Assembly (NCBI GenBank): GCA_007922195.1
Contig: ML681995.1
Span: forward strand, 18,748,414 to 18,812,413
From: Podocnemis expansa
Lineage: Eukaryota; Chordata; Testudines; Podocnemididae
Reading direction: 5' to 3'
DNA: 64,000 nucleotides
Part shown: one piece after another, positions 44,484-55,621 of the stretch
Layout of the letters: each line of letters starts with the position of its first letter
Position numbering within the stretch: the first letter of the stretch is position 1
Program-made: the position numbers and the translations under genes
Notes under the pieces: generated by a model
Database searches by the model: none
Seen by the model: the letters and a program-made list of their open reading frames with translations, nothing else
What the model was told of the DNA's origin: nothing

Positions 44484-46563
44484 ATGGCGGTCTCCCTGTC
44501 CGGGCTGGAACATCGTGCTACTCCATCATCTGCCACGCCGGTCTTCAAACCCTGTGCCAAATGCAGCAAGGCCTTCCCGTGTGACGATCCCCACGAGAAG
44601 TACCTCCGGTGCCTGGGTGAGAGCCACATGGTCACTGCATGCTCCATCTGTCTGTCCTTCAAGCCGAGGACAATCAAGGACAGGGACCAAAGGGGCCATG
44701 CCCTGGCCTCCGAGCAGGCTCGGCAGCCCTCTCCTGAGGCTTCAGGAACTCTTGCGGTACCACATGCCAGTTTGGCACCAGGACCCGCACGGCACCATGC
44801 TGACAGGAGCCACAGGACAAGCTTGGTAGTGACATTGGTACCGCAGTGCCAACACAGCCCCACGTCCCCGACACAGGGCTCTTCCCAGGACCGGTCACGC
44901 TCAACCCTGGAACTGCAGTGCCATCATAGCCCCGAGTCCGTGACACGGGGCTCTCCCCAGCACCAGTTGGGCTCAACCCCAGTACTGCAGCACCAACACA
45001 GTCCCGCATCTTTGACACGGGGCTCCCCTCTGGGGCCTGTTGGGGGGAGGGGGTCAATGCTGATCCCAACAACCCCAGAGGCAGCGGAGGCTGCAAGGGT
45101 GCTCCTCCTGCTGCCTACACCTCCCTCCCGGTGCCGGTTAGAAGGGGGGAAGCCGGCCTTCATGTCGAGGGCCTGGGCCCTTTATAAGCGGAACCGCTCC
45201 CCTTCCCCATCACTGGCCCGGGCCTCTGAAGCCCCAGAGCCCATTACCCCCTGAGCCCTGGTACTGTGGAGCTGTGCCCATGGCAACATATTATCCTACC
45301 GTCTGCGGTACTGTCCCGGGGGTCATGAGCTGCTTCCCCCTGTTCCAGCCTGGGGGAAGGGGCTTCAAAGGGCTCTAAGGAGCCTCAGCGCCAGGTCTCG
45401 GCGCCATCACCCTTCTGCTACTGCCCTCACGAGTGGTCACCGCAAGCAGCCCCTGCGACCGTGCCAGCACCACCCCCGGCACCGGGGAGAGTCCTAAACC
45501 TGGTACCATCTTCCTACACGGGTGATCTGTCGACGCATTTTGATCTCCTGTGCCACATCTCAGCCCACGTGGGGATGGAGATCCAATCCTCCGAGGCACC
45601 CCCCAATACTTTATTTGGCCCGGTGTTTTCCTCGGCGGAACCTGTTATGGTTCCCATTCACCCTAGTGTCTGGGATTTGGCTTCCTCCCACTGGCAAAAC
45701 CCGGGTTCCATCTCCCCAATCTCAGACATGGTGGGGCTCAAGTACGGGGTCCCGGGATCAGAGTTCCTCTCACTCGTCCACCATCCAATCCCACCTCGTG
45801 CTGTGGTGGATGCAGCTTTGGGGCCAGGTCAGACCTCCCACAATCCCCTCCTGACATCGAGGGATGCAAGGGAGTTAGAACTGCTAGGTAGGAAAGTATA
45901 CTCCTCCTCGGCCTTCCAGTTACAGGTTGTGAATAACCAGGCCCTAACTGGCAGGTACATGTTGGATGTAGGGGAGACACTAAACAGATTTAGACATCTA
46001 TTCGCACCAGAGGCCAAGGAAGAGTATGATGCCTTCTTGGAGGAAGGTAAAATAGCCTCCCAGGACCTTCTCCTGTCAGCATGGGATGTGGTGGATATGA
46101 TGACCCACACCATGGCCTCAGCCATAACCCTGCACCGTGTGGCCTGGCTACAGGAGGCTAGAGTACCCTCGGCCTCTCAAGAAGTGGCCCTCAATCTCCC
46201 CTTCGGGGGCGACACTCTTTTCCCCCCAGAAACGCCCACCATCCTGGGTACTGCCCGTGACCCCCGTGGGGAGTTGAAGTACCTTGGCCTTCTTCTGACG
46301 GGGCCCCTACCATGCCCTTCGGCCCCAAAGGGCCCAGGACAACCTAACACCCCCCTTCCCCTCCTCCTCGTTCAACAGTTACTGGTGAGGACTCAATCCT
46401 CACCACCACAACTTCAGTTCAAACCCCTTCTGGGGGACCTTTCCAGGCAAGGACTCCCCATCCATTTCCTGGGAGGGATTGCATCGGGCCACCCAGCGGT
46501 TTCAGTGATACTCACAACCCCGCTGGCAATCACCCAAACCTGGCCGGGGAGCACAGCGTCTTG
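44484..46563 (+). pseudogene. DIRS copy D gag-like gene (best preserved)
   Basis: Two long frames, 44,448-45,254 (start probably ATG 44,484) and 45,461-46,563, join through a frame change between 45,254 and 45,461. The head has VFKPCAKCSKAFPCDDPHEK, RCLGESHMVTACSICLSFKP and RTIKDRDQR. This Cys/His pattern suggests a nucleic-acid-binding capsid protein. Next is a Ser/Pro-rich region containing imperfect repeats of SPASLTRGSP type (about 44,870-45,030). The second frame has PSVWDLASSHWQNPGSISPI, VNNQALTGRYMLDVGETLNR and FAPEAKEEYDAFLEEGK. Function is inferred from position in DIRS elements. Confidence 0.7.
44840..45040 (+). repeat. Short coding tandem repeat in DIRS gag
   Basis: Three to four imperfect units (CTGxAGxxCCAxCAxAG, CCCGxxTCxxTGACACGGGG, CTCxCC) of about 63 bp recur, giving a QHSPxSxTRGSP protein repeat. 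Confidence 0.6.
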
Positions 46564-47645
46564 AGAAAATGAGATGCTCGTGAAGGGCGGCTGTCCCATT
46601 TCCCTGCTGCCCAACAGCTAGCCAATTAGCAGCCTCCTGCCTTGCTGGCTCCTCATGAGTGCAACCTGTGAGAGAACCCCCCCCACCCCTGACTGCAGGT
46701 GGACAGCTCAGAGGTTAAGTAGCCTCTCCCTTTTTCCAAGCAGGACGAAGGTTCCACCCTTATCCATAGTTTTGTTGTGGATCCTATTACGCCCCCGAAG
46801 GGGGCTTGACCATCATTACCTGTACCTTCTTGGACCACCATGGTGGTCACAATGGAGACCTGTGGTTCTGTGTGCATCCTCTAGAATAAAGGTCTTATTT
46901 CCACTGTGTTATCACGCCCCCACAACGCCACTTGGGCAGCAATCCCTCATCCTGCGAGACACTCAAAGGTTCACAGTACACTCTCCAATAATCAGAGTGT
47001 ACCATTCGGTTGACCCCCACCCTGAATAAGACAAGGATTTCCGTTTACTGCAACCAGTACCACACCAGGGAGTGTGGCTCCCGCACACCTTCCCATGGGG
47101 AAAGCCCCTCTGCCCTACTTCCAATAGGACGGACGGCACAGCCACCATTAATGTTTATTCCCCTTTCTTTCTTCTGCCGCTCTCACCAGCGATTTTCAAA
47201 CGCACTTAGCTGGAACTATCATAGCCACATTTGATCGACCTAACTGAGATCTTAAGGTATATGTCTCTCACCCAGGGTATTAGAACCCCCTTGACCCCTT
47301 GGGCCGAGCATATTGCTCTTGCCTGTCAAGTACTGGTCTCGCAGACTGGGGCCGGGCTGGCCTTAGACAGCTCATTCACAGTCTCTATACCTGAGGTAAA
47401 GCCCAACGCTTGTTACTCCAACTGGTCTGCAGCCTGACGAATGATGAGTGAGAGGCTTTCACCAACTAGATTCCCCTTACTTCCTCAAAGATCGGCCGCC
47501 CTAATGGCCAGAGGCCCCTCCCCCCGCCTTTCTTCCCTTGATGTTATACCAAAAAGGGCACCCAGGAGAGCACCTCCCAATAAAAAGAAAAGACAAGCAG
47601 GATCTAATTCAGGGGGACAAGGCAATATGCCACATTTATTGTAAA
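46564..47645. other. Unclassified block after DIRS copy D
   Basis: Moderately open plus-strand frames (46,655-47,029, 47,010-47,234, 47,231-47,437) have no recognised domain. A CACATTTATTGTAAATAAG stretch at 47,631-47,650 could be a reversed poly(A)-signal region. Possibly an old retroelement; not assigned. Confidence 0.25.
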
Positions 47646-47664
47646 TAAGTGAGCATAGCAAAAA

Positions 47665-47692
47665 GCACGCACGCACGCACACACACACAGTT
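47665..47692. repeat. (CA)n/(ACGC)n microsatellite
   Basis: ACGC repeats grade into ACAC repeats. Confidence 0.9.
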
Positions 47693-48762
47693 CTGCAACC
47701 TGGCATAATTACCAGTCCTTTCATGTGTGGCTTGAGCCAGCCTAGTGGCCAACTAGGCTGGGCACAAGGAGGGAGCCAGGCCTCTGTTGGTCGCGATTCG
47801 ATGGTCCAAGATGACAGTTGCAGAATGAGACCCAAAGTTTTCATGTTCTCACCCATCTTTTACACTTGCTGGCCCTCAGGTAAGTCTATGGGATTTGCTG
47901 TGTCATGTTGCCTCAGGGTTCCTGTGAAATCATTGGTCACCAGTCACTTCAGACTTGATTGTTTTTGGTTCTTTTCTTTCTGAGGTGGCTCCTGCTGTTT
48001 GCTTTAATCAGAGATGTCTGCACTGTTCAGCCAGTTAGATGGTACTTATGGTTCATCAGGAGAGGCTGGCAGTTGAGACTGGCCTCTTCACACACACACC
48101 CTTTATTCTCACACCTTGTTCACACATTTAAAAGAACATATACAGCATACACCTAAACCAGATTTCATCAAATATCCAAAATGGAGTTCAGTATTTAAGC
48201 AGGAGTTCCAAACTGACAATATGGAGTCTTGTTGAACACTGGTTCCTTGTTTTAGGCTCCACTGTGGTTCATACAACTTCCACTGAATACTGTAGATGCC
48301 TGACTCACTTGGTGCCTACATTTTCAGGGTAAAAGTTCCCTCTGCACCTAAGTTTCTCCCTCTGAGTATGCAGGCTGCTGCCTCATTGTGGATAACCAGA
48401 CATCCATCTCCTGTCTAAACCCCAAAGTAATCCAGAAATAGAGGGAAGACAAGGATTCACCTGCCTATCTCATGGGTAGGGCCAGGTTCAGTTGGCATGC
48501 TCCAAGGCTACCTATCAAATTGAGTCCTATTCAAAATCATAACTTTTGGCTCAATTATTAGCATTCATCTGGGATTTGGGAGATGCAGATTCAATTTCCC
48601 TCAAGCACAGGGGAAGAAAGGAGCTTAATAGGCATCTCCCATCTCTCAGGGGCTTGAACCACTGCGTTATGGAATATTGTGTTATGGGGCTTCCTCAGTC
48701 TCTACTGTTGAATCTCTTGCTCTGTATATACTCAGTCATTGATGCAGGAGTTCTGGACACAC
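47693..48762. other. Unassigned DNA
   Basis: No feature seen. Confidence 0.35.
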
Positions 48763-49035
48763 AGGCCATGTCTACATTTAACATTCTGAGTCGATCCCCA
48801 TAGATCAACACAGTGGGATCAACTGAGCAGCTGGTGTAGACCGCTCAACTGATCCTGGAAGTGCTCTCCAATCGATGCAGTAACTCCGCCCCTCCAAGTG
48901 GAGTAACGCTGCGTCAACGGGAAAGCATTGCCAATCTACACAGTTGAGTGAAGACAGAGGAGCACTAAATTAAAGCGGCACCCAGATTGTGTATCTCCCA
49001 TTGACTCAACCCTGCAGCGTAGGCCAGGCCTGAGT
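48763..49035. mobile_element. MITE-like repeat (CATGTCTACA end)
   Basis: Begins CAGGCCATGTCTACATTTAAC and ends GTAGGCCAGGCCTG. It contains GATCAAC/GTTGAGT inverted pieces. It resembles the 33,168 MITE at the first bases (ATGTCTACA). Ends and TSD are not fixed. Confidence 0.45.
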
Positions 49036-49178
49036 CTTTCATCTTGCAGGTAGGGATATCTTTCCCAGTAGGCTATAGGGTAATTCTCTCTCTCTGACTC
49101 TGTGATTCTTCTAAATATTCATACCCAGGGGAACAGCTTCAACAGGAGAAACAAAGGGAACCCTACATTGGACTATAC

Positions 49179-49366
49179 CCAGGGTCTCAAACTCAAGTCA
49201 CCACGAGGGCTGCATGAGAACTAGTACATTAGCCTGAGGGCCACACCACTGAAACCTTTTCATACAATGATATTGCAAATATTGGTAACAATAGTTCCCT
49301 TGCAGGCCACAGGGACTAGCCTCAGGGGCTGCATGCAGCCCACAAGCTGTGCGTTTGAGACTCCTG
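49179..49366. mobile_element. hAT MITE (GGGGTCT family)
   Basis: AGGGTCTCAAACTC and GTTTGAGACTCCTG are inverted. GACTATAC (49,171-49,178) and GACCATAC (49,367-49,374) match 7 of 8. Confidence 0.85.
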
Positions 49367-49374
49367 GACCATAC

Positions 49375-51080
49375 TGTAGCCCAGCAGTTAGAGCACTCCT
49401 CCTGAGAGATCCCTGTTTAAATCCTTTCTCCCCATCTACCTGATGGGAGGGCTGAAGCTGGGTGGCCTGCAACCCAGCTGGGAGCTTAACCAAAAGGCTA
49501 AAAGTTGTACAATAACATTGTTGTCAGGCTATTTGGGACAGAGCAAGGCCAGTGTCTGATTCATTCTCATAAGAAACAATTTAGAAGCCCTACCCAACAG
49601 ATTCCAGGAAAGAGAATTTCCAACTCAAGCTTTGTGGATCATAGTGGTGACTCCTGTGATTTTCTAGATGCCTAAAAGATAGGTGTTGCAATACTGAGCA
49701 TTACTAATCTCTCACGGGTGTTGCAATTTGCAGAAGGCCACTCTGAGTCATTAAAACAGCCAGATTAGGAATCCTAGGGTTCCTGAGTCCCAGCTTTGTA
49801 CTCAACCAATGGATTCTTACTTTTCTAAATATACACAGAATGTTACTTTTTTGGGAATTATTTGTTATGAATATGTTAGTATACAGATTATTAACATATG
49901 AACTATATATCTGACGAGAATATATGAGTGTTAGTTCATTTAAACTTTATATAAGTAACCTAAACAAAAGTCCTTTTACCATAAACTTCTGCTTTCTCAT
50001 AATTCAATTACAAAGAAAATATTGGGTTTCTGAAACAAGGAAATAATACTTTGTCTAGAACACAGCATGTTGACTAATCCGGTTTATTTAACCATCTTTT
50101 GTGGGTTGAATAGGCTAATTACTATACATATCGACCCTGATCCTGTAATTAGATCTGTACCTTGCTTTTTATACAGACCTTTGTGCTTGCTTTAAGCCCT
50201 GTTTATGTATGTCATATACCACTTTTTAGTAACTTCCAATCAATGTAACTTTATAAAAAAAAAGAAGTGGAATACAATATATACAATCATTGGCTAATTT
50301 ATATCTCACTAACTTCAATGCCATTACACGAGGGATGAAGAACATGTAACACTGTTTCTCCAGAAATAATTGTGCCTTGTAAGAGTCGTAAGCAGAGACA
50401 ACTATCAAAAGAGGCAACCAAGAGAAAGAAGAAACAGGGAAGCTAACCAGCTTCTAAAAGGGAAAGAATGAAAACATAGCACAGAGGTTGGGAATTCTGC
50501 TCTCGAAGCACAAATTTCCTTTCTATCAAAATTAAAGAAAGTGGGAAAACAAAAATGTTTTTCCTCTTCTCTTTTTTAATACTTTTAGTCCTAAGAGGGG
50601 TTTCTCTTAAACTGTCTCTTCTTTCTACTATTCTGTACCATAATGGGCAAGGCCACCATTCCTATTACAATAGGTTTGCTTTTCTCTTCTGTTGCAGCAA
50701 TAAAACAATGTAATTAATGTCTGTTCTAAATCTCTGCTGGCCTTGGATACCAACAGTGAATAGAAGAGAACATATGTTTTTTGCATGGCAGTGTAGTCAT
50801 GAATACTGTTGAAGAGACGGTACAGTACCCTACTTCTATTTTTGCACTAATTGTAAGAATATCTTCCTTAACATTTTAAAATCAGACTTCACATTTAGTT
50901 AGTAATAAGGAACATCTGTATCCTGTCATAAAACTTTGGGGCTTGTCCTGAGCATAAGGTCCAAGGAAATGACTTTAAGGACTCAGAAAACACTTAATAT
51001 TTCTCCCTCCCTAATGATGATTTTTTATTATCATAGATTTTTGACAGGCCCTGACTAAGGCAGAAAGAGATCCACTTTCA
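49375..51080. other. Unassigned AT-rich DNA
   Basis: No feature seen. Confidence 0.35.
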
Positions 51081-51087
51081 AATTCAT

Positions 51088-51245
51088 GTTCCAAAGGGGT
51101 AGCTGTGTCAAGTCTAGTTGAGCAAAACAAACAAGGAGTCTAGTGGCACTTTTAAAGACTAACACATTTATTTATGATGAGTTTTCAAAAGCTCATGCAA
51201 TAATGTGTTGGTCTTTAAAAGTGCCACTAGACTTCTCGTTTATTT
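51088..51245. repeat. Palindromic PLE-end dimer
   Basis: TTCCAAAGGGGTAGCTGTGT (51,089-51,108) leads to AAGGAGTCTAGTGGCACTTT, mirrored by AAAGTGCCACTAGACTTCTC about 90 bp later. AAAGCTCATGCAATAA lies between. The mirrored GTCTAGTGGCAC variant (consensus GTCCTGTGGCAC) is shared by both arms. Confidence 0.7.
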
Positions 51246-52573
51246 TCAAAGCCATGCTTGCTGTCAAGTATCTGTAGATTCTATCTCAGTGGCCATAATG
51301 CAACTTTTGGATCAGTTGTTTTGCTTCTATATTTCAGGGGAACAATATAAAAGGAATCTTACAAGTAGAAGTGCAGCTGGCCTGGGAAAAGACCCAAGGC
51401 TTGGGTGTTGTGATGCAGGGCTTGTGCACTGCCACTGCAGCGGCCACCATGGGTGGCCCCACAGTGGACCCATGGCTTGGGTGCTGGGACTCAGGGTTCA
51501 AGCCCCATGAGCCTGGTGCCAGCAACACCCCTGCTTATGAGCCCACTAATATCAAATTAAGTCCTCAGCAATCCTCTCCATTTTGAAGGGTGACCCTTGT
51601 CTTTTTAAATCTCTATTTCTCTCTCAGCTCCACAAACCTGCTGCCATTTCACTTTTACTCCTGGAGAATAGTTACATTAATTTAAAACTTTCTTGAACTT
51701 ATAGGGAATAGGTTACCCTGACTTCAGCTCATTTTAATCTTCTTATAGTAAAAATGCTACCCTCTCTTCCATTTACAGTCTAGGCAGCAGACAGAGAGCA
51801 CAGTACTGGGAAGCTTGTTAGTTTTGGTTTGCATGGGGTTCAACCCACTGTCTTGTCGTCTTATTCAATTTTGTTTGCCTTGCACAGCCTCAATTTTGTT
51901 TCATACTGAAGCAACTAATCATACCCTGGTCTCAGGGGGAAGCCGTCTGAAACAACAGACTTTCATGATTTCTGTGTGAGACCATAACAACACAAGTTTG
52001 CAAATGTAGACTGACTTTAAAAGGCTTGCTCTACTTTAGATGACTTGAGAATGCAGGTTCTCACCCTTTGAGAAGCATATGGCATGCAGGGAACCCAACT
52101 CCCTCAAGAGTCCCCATTTTCACTATTAGCACTGTGGTAGCTCCCAGGTGCCTCAGTCAGGGTTGAAATGCCACTGCACTGCATGATTCACAAACACATA
52201 TGGAAACCCCCTCTTTGTCACTGGATCCACCTGAATGGCTTTGTCCCACAGCAGTGCTTTAGTGGAACTCTAAACAGGCAAAAAGGAAGAAGGGGAACAC
52301 GGGATTACCTTTATATTCCCAGAGTTCACTCTCCTATTTTGTTTCGTTTCCTACTTATTTATATGCCTTTCATTTGAGCCAACATTCAGCATTAACCCTA
52401 ACAGTGGAAGGGTAGGTAACACGTTTTGCCATATGAAACAGAAATTCCCCCTGCTTCTAGGAATCCTTTGCAGTCTTCAGACAAGTTAGGGCAACCAGAC
52501 AGCAAACGTGAAAAATCAGGACAAGAGACAATGGAGACGTATGTAAGAAAAGCCCTGATTAGTGGGCCGGAGC
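51246..52573. other. Unassigned DNA
   Basis: No feature seen. Confidence 0.35.
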
Positions 52574-52581
52574 CTATAAAA

Positions 52582-52773
52582 CAGGGGTCTCAAACTCAAA
52601 TCACCAAGAGGGCCTCATGAGGACTAGTAGAGGGCTGCACGAGGATTAGCATGGTAGCCCAAGGGCCGTACCACTGAAACCTTTCCGTACAATGACACTG
52701 CAAATATCGGTAACGATGGTGTCATTGTGGGCTGCAGGAAACGGCTTTAGGGGGCATGTGTTTGAGACCCCTG
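52582..52773. mobile_element. hAT MITE (GGGGTCT family)
   Basis: CAGGGGTCTCAAACTC and GTTTGAGACCCCTG are perfect 14-bp inverted ends. CTATAAAA (52,574-52,581) and GTATAAAA (52,774-52,781) match 7 of 8. This copy best defines the family ends. Confidence 0.9.
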
Positions 52774-53033
52774 GTATAAAACAACATGGACATTTGGTGA
52801 CCTCAACAAGCGCTCAAGCATGGATCCAGGGACATGTCACCGCCTGACTCCTCTGCCAAGGGGGGCACAGATAGCCTGGCCTGGCCCTAAATGAGCAGGG
52901 CAAAGACCCCTGGTCTCTCTCTCCAGCCACAGGGGAAGGAATGGTCGGTCACACCCGGCCAGGGCTGAACTGCGGCGTCACAGCCCAGGAAGTTGACAGG
53001 CCTGATGGTGAGGCAGAAAGTGCCCCAGGTGTT

Positions 53034-53558
53034 GGGTTACCAGATGTCAGGCAAAAGGACACGTCCTCCTTTTTACTTTCATGTCCTCTGCCCGACTGGC
53101 ATTTTAAAAATACATGATTGTGTCCGGCTTTTTATTTATGGGGGTCAAAGTATGCTGGAACACCCCACAACACCCTATTTTTAGAGGGAAGCCTTCCAGG
53201 GTCTCCTGAAAACAGAAAAATATGCCATTAGTATTATGCTTTCTCCACGTGTTCTCCTTTTTGTACCTCCCCGTCCTCCTTTGGTATCTGGTAACCCTCC
53301 TCAGGTGTGGCTAGGGCTGCCAGATACCAGCGCCTGGGCAGGACAGGGAAGTGCAAAAAGGAGGACATTGGAGGAGAGAGAGAGAAAATGTATTAATGTC
53401 ATAGTCTTATATTTTGAGTGGGCCCTGTAAGGCTTCCCCCTGAAAATAAGGCATTCCGTGGCACTCTAGCATACCCGTAAAAGCAGACAAAAGCATGTCT
53501 TTACAAATGCCTGCCGGATGGAGGACACGTCCTCCTTTTGCCTGACATCTGGTAACCC
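53034..53558. mobile_element. Two adjacent MITEs with GGGTTACCAGAT ends
   Basis: GGGTTACCAGATGTCAGGCA at 53,034 is mirrored by GCCTGACATCTGGTAACCC ending at 53,558. Internal ends at about 53,283-53,297 (GTATCTGGTAACCC) and 53,314 (GGGCTGCCAGATACC) show two units back to back. CAGGTGTT (before) and TAGGTGTG (after) match 6 of 8. AGGTGTGGCT occurs both between the units and after the second. The right end touches the CpG island. Confidence 0.75.
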
Positions 53559-53559
53559 T

Positions 53560-54500
53560 AGGTGTGGCTCGCAGGGCCAGCACCGAAGCGAGGGTGCGGC
53601 CGGTCTGGAGTCACCCCCCACCACCCCCCTCGCCCGCGCGCTCCCCAGCCCGGCTAGGGGCCACGCACACTGCCAGGCGCACGAGGCAGGCGACGCAGCA
53701 GGAGGCGCGCGCAGCCCGGGGGCGGGGCGGGGCCTGCGAAAGCCGGCGGGCGCGCGCCCGCGCGGCCGGGGAGGTGCGAGGCGAGGCGACGCCGAGAAGG
53801 ACGCCGCGTCGCGCCTGCGCACGCGCCCTGCTCCCTCCCCGCCCAGCCGGGCCGGGTGTGCCGCCGGCGGGGGGGCGGGGCTCTCGCCCCGGCGCATGCG
53901 CAGGACAGGCGGCCCCGCCCCCCGGCGGCCCTCCCTCCCCCGCCTCCGAGCCCTCGCCCAGCCTTCTCGCTTCCCCTCCTCCGGCACCGTCTGCGCGCCG
54001 CTCCCCCGCCGCCCCTCACCGCTTCCTCCTCGCTGGGCCATGGATGGGTGAGTGCCTGCCGCCACACGGCGAGCCCAGCCCGCTCCTTCCTCTTCCTCCC
54101 TGCGCAGCGCCGGCCTCTCCCCGCGACCGTTGGCGGGGCTCCTCTCTGAGGGGCCTCGCTCCGGCCGGGCCCAACTTCTCCCCCGCCTCGCCTCCCCTCC
54201 CCCCCCCCCCCCGCGCCTCGGGGCCCTGTCAGCGCCGGCCGGGCCGGGGGGACGGCAAGGCGGGGCGGGGTTGGAGGCGGAGGTAGGGCGAGGAGAGGCG
54301 CCTCCCAGGGTCGCGGCTGTCGGGATCCTCCCTCCCTCCCGGCGGCGCCGGCCTGGCGTGCAGGGCCCGGCCGGTTGGTTTGCGGGGCAGTGGGCGCGCG
54401 ACCGGGCCTTCCCCTTCTGCGCCCCTCAGGGCACCTGCCGCGGCTTGCCTGGTTCCCCCGGAGTTGCGGTGGTGGGCAGCGAGTGGCTTTATAGAGGGGT
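53560..54500 (+). promoter_or_regulatory. PTBP3: CpG-island promoter of PTBP3
   Basis: GC content and CpG frequency rise sharply compared with both flanks. There are GC boxes (GGGGGCGGGGCGGGGCC, 53,719-53,735), a perfect NRF1-type palindrome GCGCATGCGC (53,892-53,901), and a second NRF1-like site GCGCCTGCGCA (53,811-53,821). No TATA box is near, consistent with a dispersed housekeeping promoter. The start site was not determined. Confidence 0.8.
54040..54047 (+). CDS. PTBP3: PTBP3 coding exon 1 (first 8 coding bases)
   Basis: ATG GAT GG lies in a good Kozak context (GGGCC before, G at +4) and is followed directly by a GTGAGTG donor (54,048). The upstream 5' UTR lies in the CpG island with its start unknown. 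Joined to 63,777-63,810 it reads MDGVVTDLITVGLK, which I recognise as the start of PTBP3, an RRM-type splicing regulator that binds pyrimidine-rich RNA in the nucleus. PTBP1 and PTBP2 start differently (MDGIV...), so the paralogue assignment is fairly firm. Large open frames through this island in other frames are composition effects. Confidence 0.85.
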
Positions 54501-54574
54501 TTTCTGGCAAATAAACGTCACGTTACGAGTAGGCGGCTGGTTTGAAACGTGTCCAGACGTTCACCTGGGGCAAC

Positions 54575-55345
54575 CGGGCTGGCCTAGTTCTGCCAGACAA
54601 GCCCTGTGGTACTTAAAGAGCAGGGGTGGGCAAACTTGCGGAAGTCAAGAGCCACCCAAGTTGATGATTACCCCTTCAGCAGCCACCCTGAGGCGCATGG
54701 CCATATTTTTACCTACTGCAAAATTGGTTTAAAATTCATGGTGCACTGTATCATAAAAAGGCAAGCACAGATCCTGCTAATATCCCATTCTAATCATAAT
54801 TTAAGGTTACCACGAAAACTAGGCCTATACAGTACGGATCTATTATCTTCGTTTTATGATTTGATGTCATGTTTAGAAGGACTTGTAAAATGTGATTTTA
54901 TTTTAACAATGAGTAAACCGCATTAGGGCCTACTGGAAAATATAAACCTGCCATGCTTTTCCCCACCATCCCAACCCCATCCCTAACACCCAGACCCTGA
55001 TGCTGGTGCCACTGGGCTGACCGCTCACTCCCAGGGCCCCCTTACCTGGCCACTAGGCACAGGCTGGGGCTCACTCCCCTTGCTTTAAACCCTGCCCGGG
55101 CTGAGCATACAATATGGCTGCTCCAGCCACTAGGCACAGGCTGGGGCAGCACCCCAGAAGGTTTAAAACTCCTGGGCTGGGGCTGCTTTCCTTTCTGACA
55201 TGCGTATATGCAGAGTTTTCCCACAAGCCGCACTTTTTCACTCCAGAGCCACACGCAGCTCCCGAGTGCAGTTTGGCCACGCCTGTTAAAGACTAATGCA
55301 TTTATTAGTGTTTAAATGCCACAGGACTCTTTGCTTGTTTCGCTA
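54575..55345. repeat. Palindromic PLE-end dimer split by a hAT
   Basis: CCTGTGGTACTTAAAGA(G) (54,603-54,620) is followed after the hAT by GACTAATGCATTTATTAGTG, TTTAAATGCCACAGGACTC and TTGCTTGTTTCGCTAGA. With the hAT removed, the PLE piece is an inverted repeat of about 80 bp. Confidence 0.65.
54621..55285. mobile_element. Non-autonomous hAT element (GGGTGGGCAAACT family, long form)
   Basis: CAGGGGTGGGCAAACT and AGTTTGGCCACGCCTG are inverted ends. TTAAAGAG (54,613-54,620) and TTAAAGAC (55,286-55,293) match 7 of 8. It shares the AGAGCCAC and GAGCCACACG blocks with the 23,039 copy. Confidence 0.85.
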
Positions 55346-55621
55346 GATGTTGTGTTCTGAGATGTCTCTTTTCTGGCCATCTCAGGATAAGCATAATTAA
55401 ACAAATTCACAACTCTGAAGTGTAAGGGGACAATTTATTAAAGTGCTGCTTCGAATCACAATCTTGAAAAATCTTAAGATCATACAAAAGTTGCTAACAG
55501 TAAGGTATGAAGCATGGAATTCCAGTTCTGGTATGTCAGACTGCAGTGACCATATCAGTGGAGCGCGGTGGGAATATGATGTAGAAAGGAGTTCTGTGTT
55601 TAAGTGAAACGTAACTGGTAG

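Larger units (their letters stand above)
44225..46563 (+). mobile_element. DIRS retrotransposon, copy D (5' end and gag only)
   Basis: A 5' terminal repeat (44,225-44,420, with CATTCAGGAATAGGTG and GTGGCTATATATGTGGCC) is followed by a long gag-like region. No RT, RNase H or recombinase follows. Sequence after about 46,563 is of unknown origin. This is the only DIRS copy on the plus strand. Confidence 0.75.

Noticed and set aside
1..53560. A divergent neighbour gene upstream of PTBP3 (HSDL2 is the expected divergent neighbour from mammalian gene order)
   Set aside because: No second CpG island or HSDL2-like coding exon could be recognised in the 53 kb upstream; it may lie beyond the left edge.
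53466..54732. Long open frames on both strands (up to 240 residues) over the CpG island
   Set aside because: Composition of GC-rich DNA lowers stop frequency in all frames. They overlap each other, and none has recognisable domains. Only the 8-base PTBP3 exon is supported.
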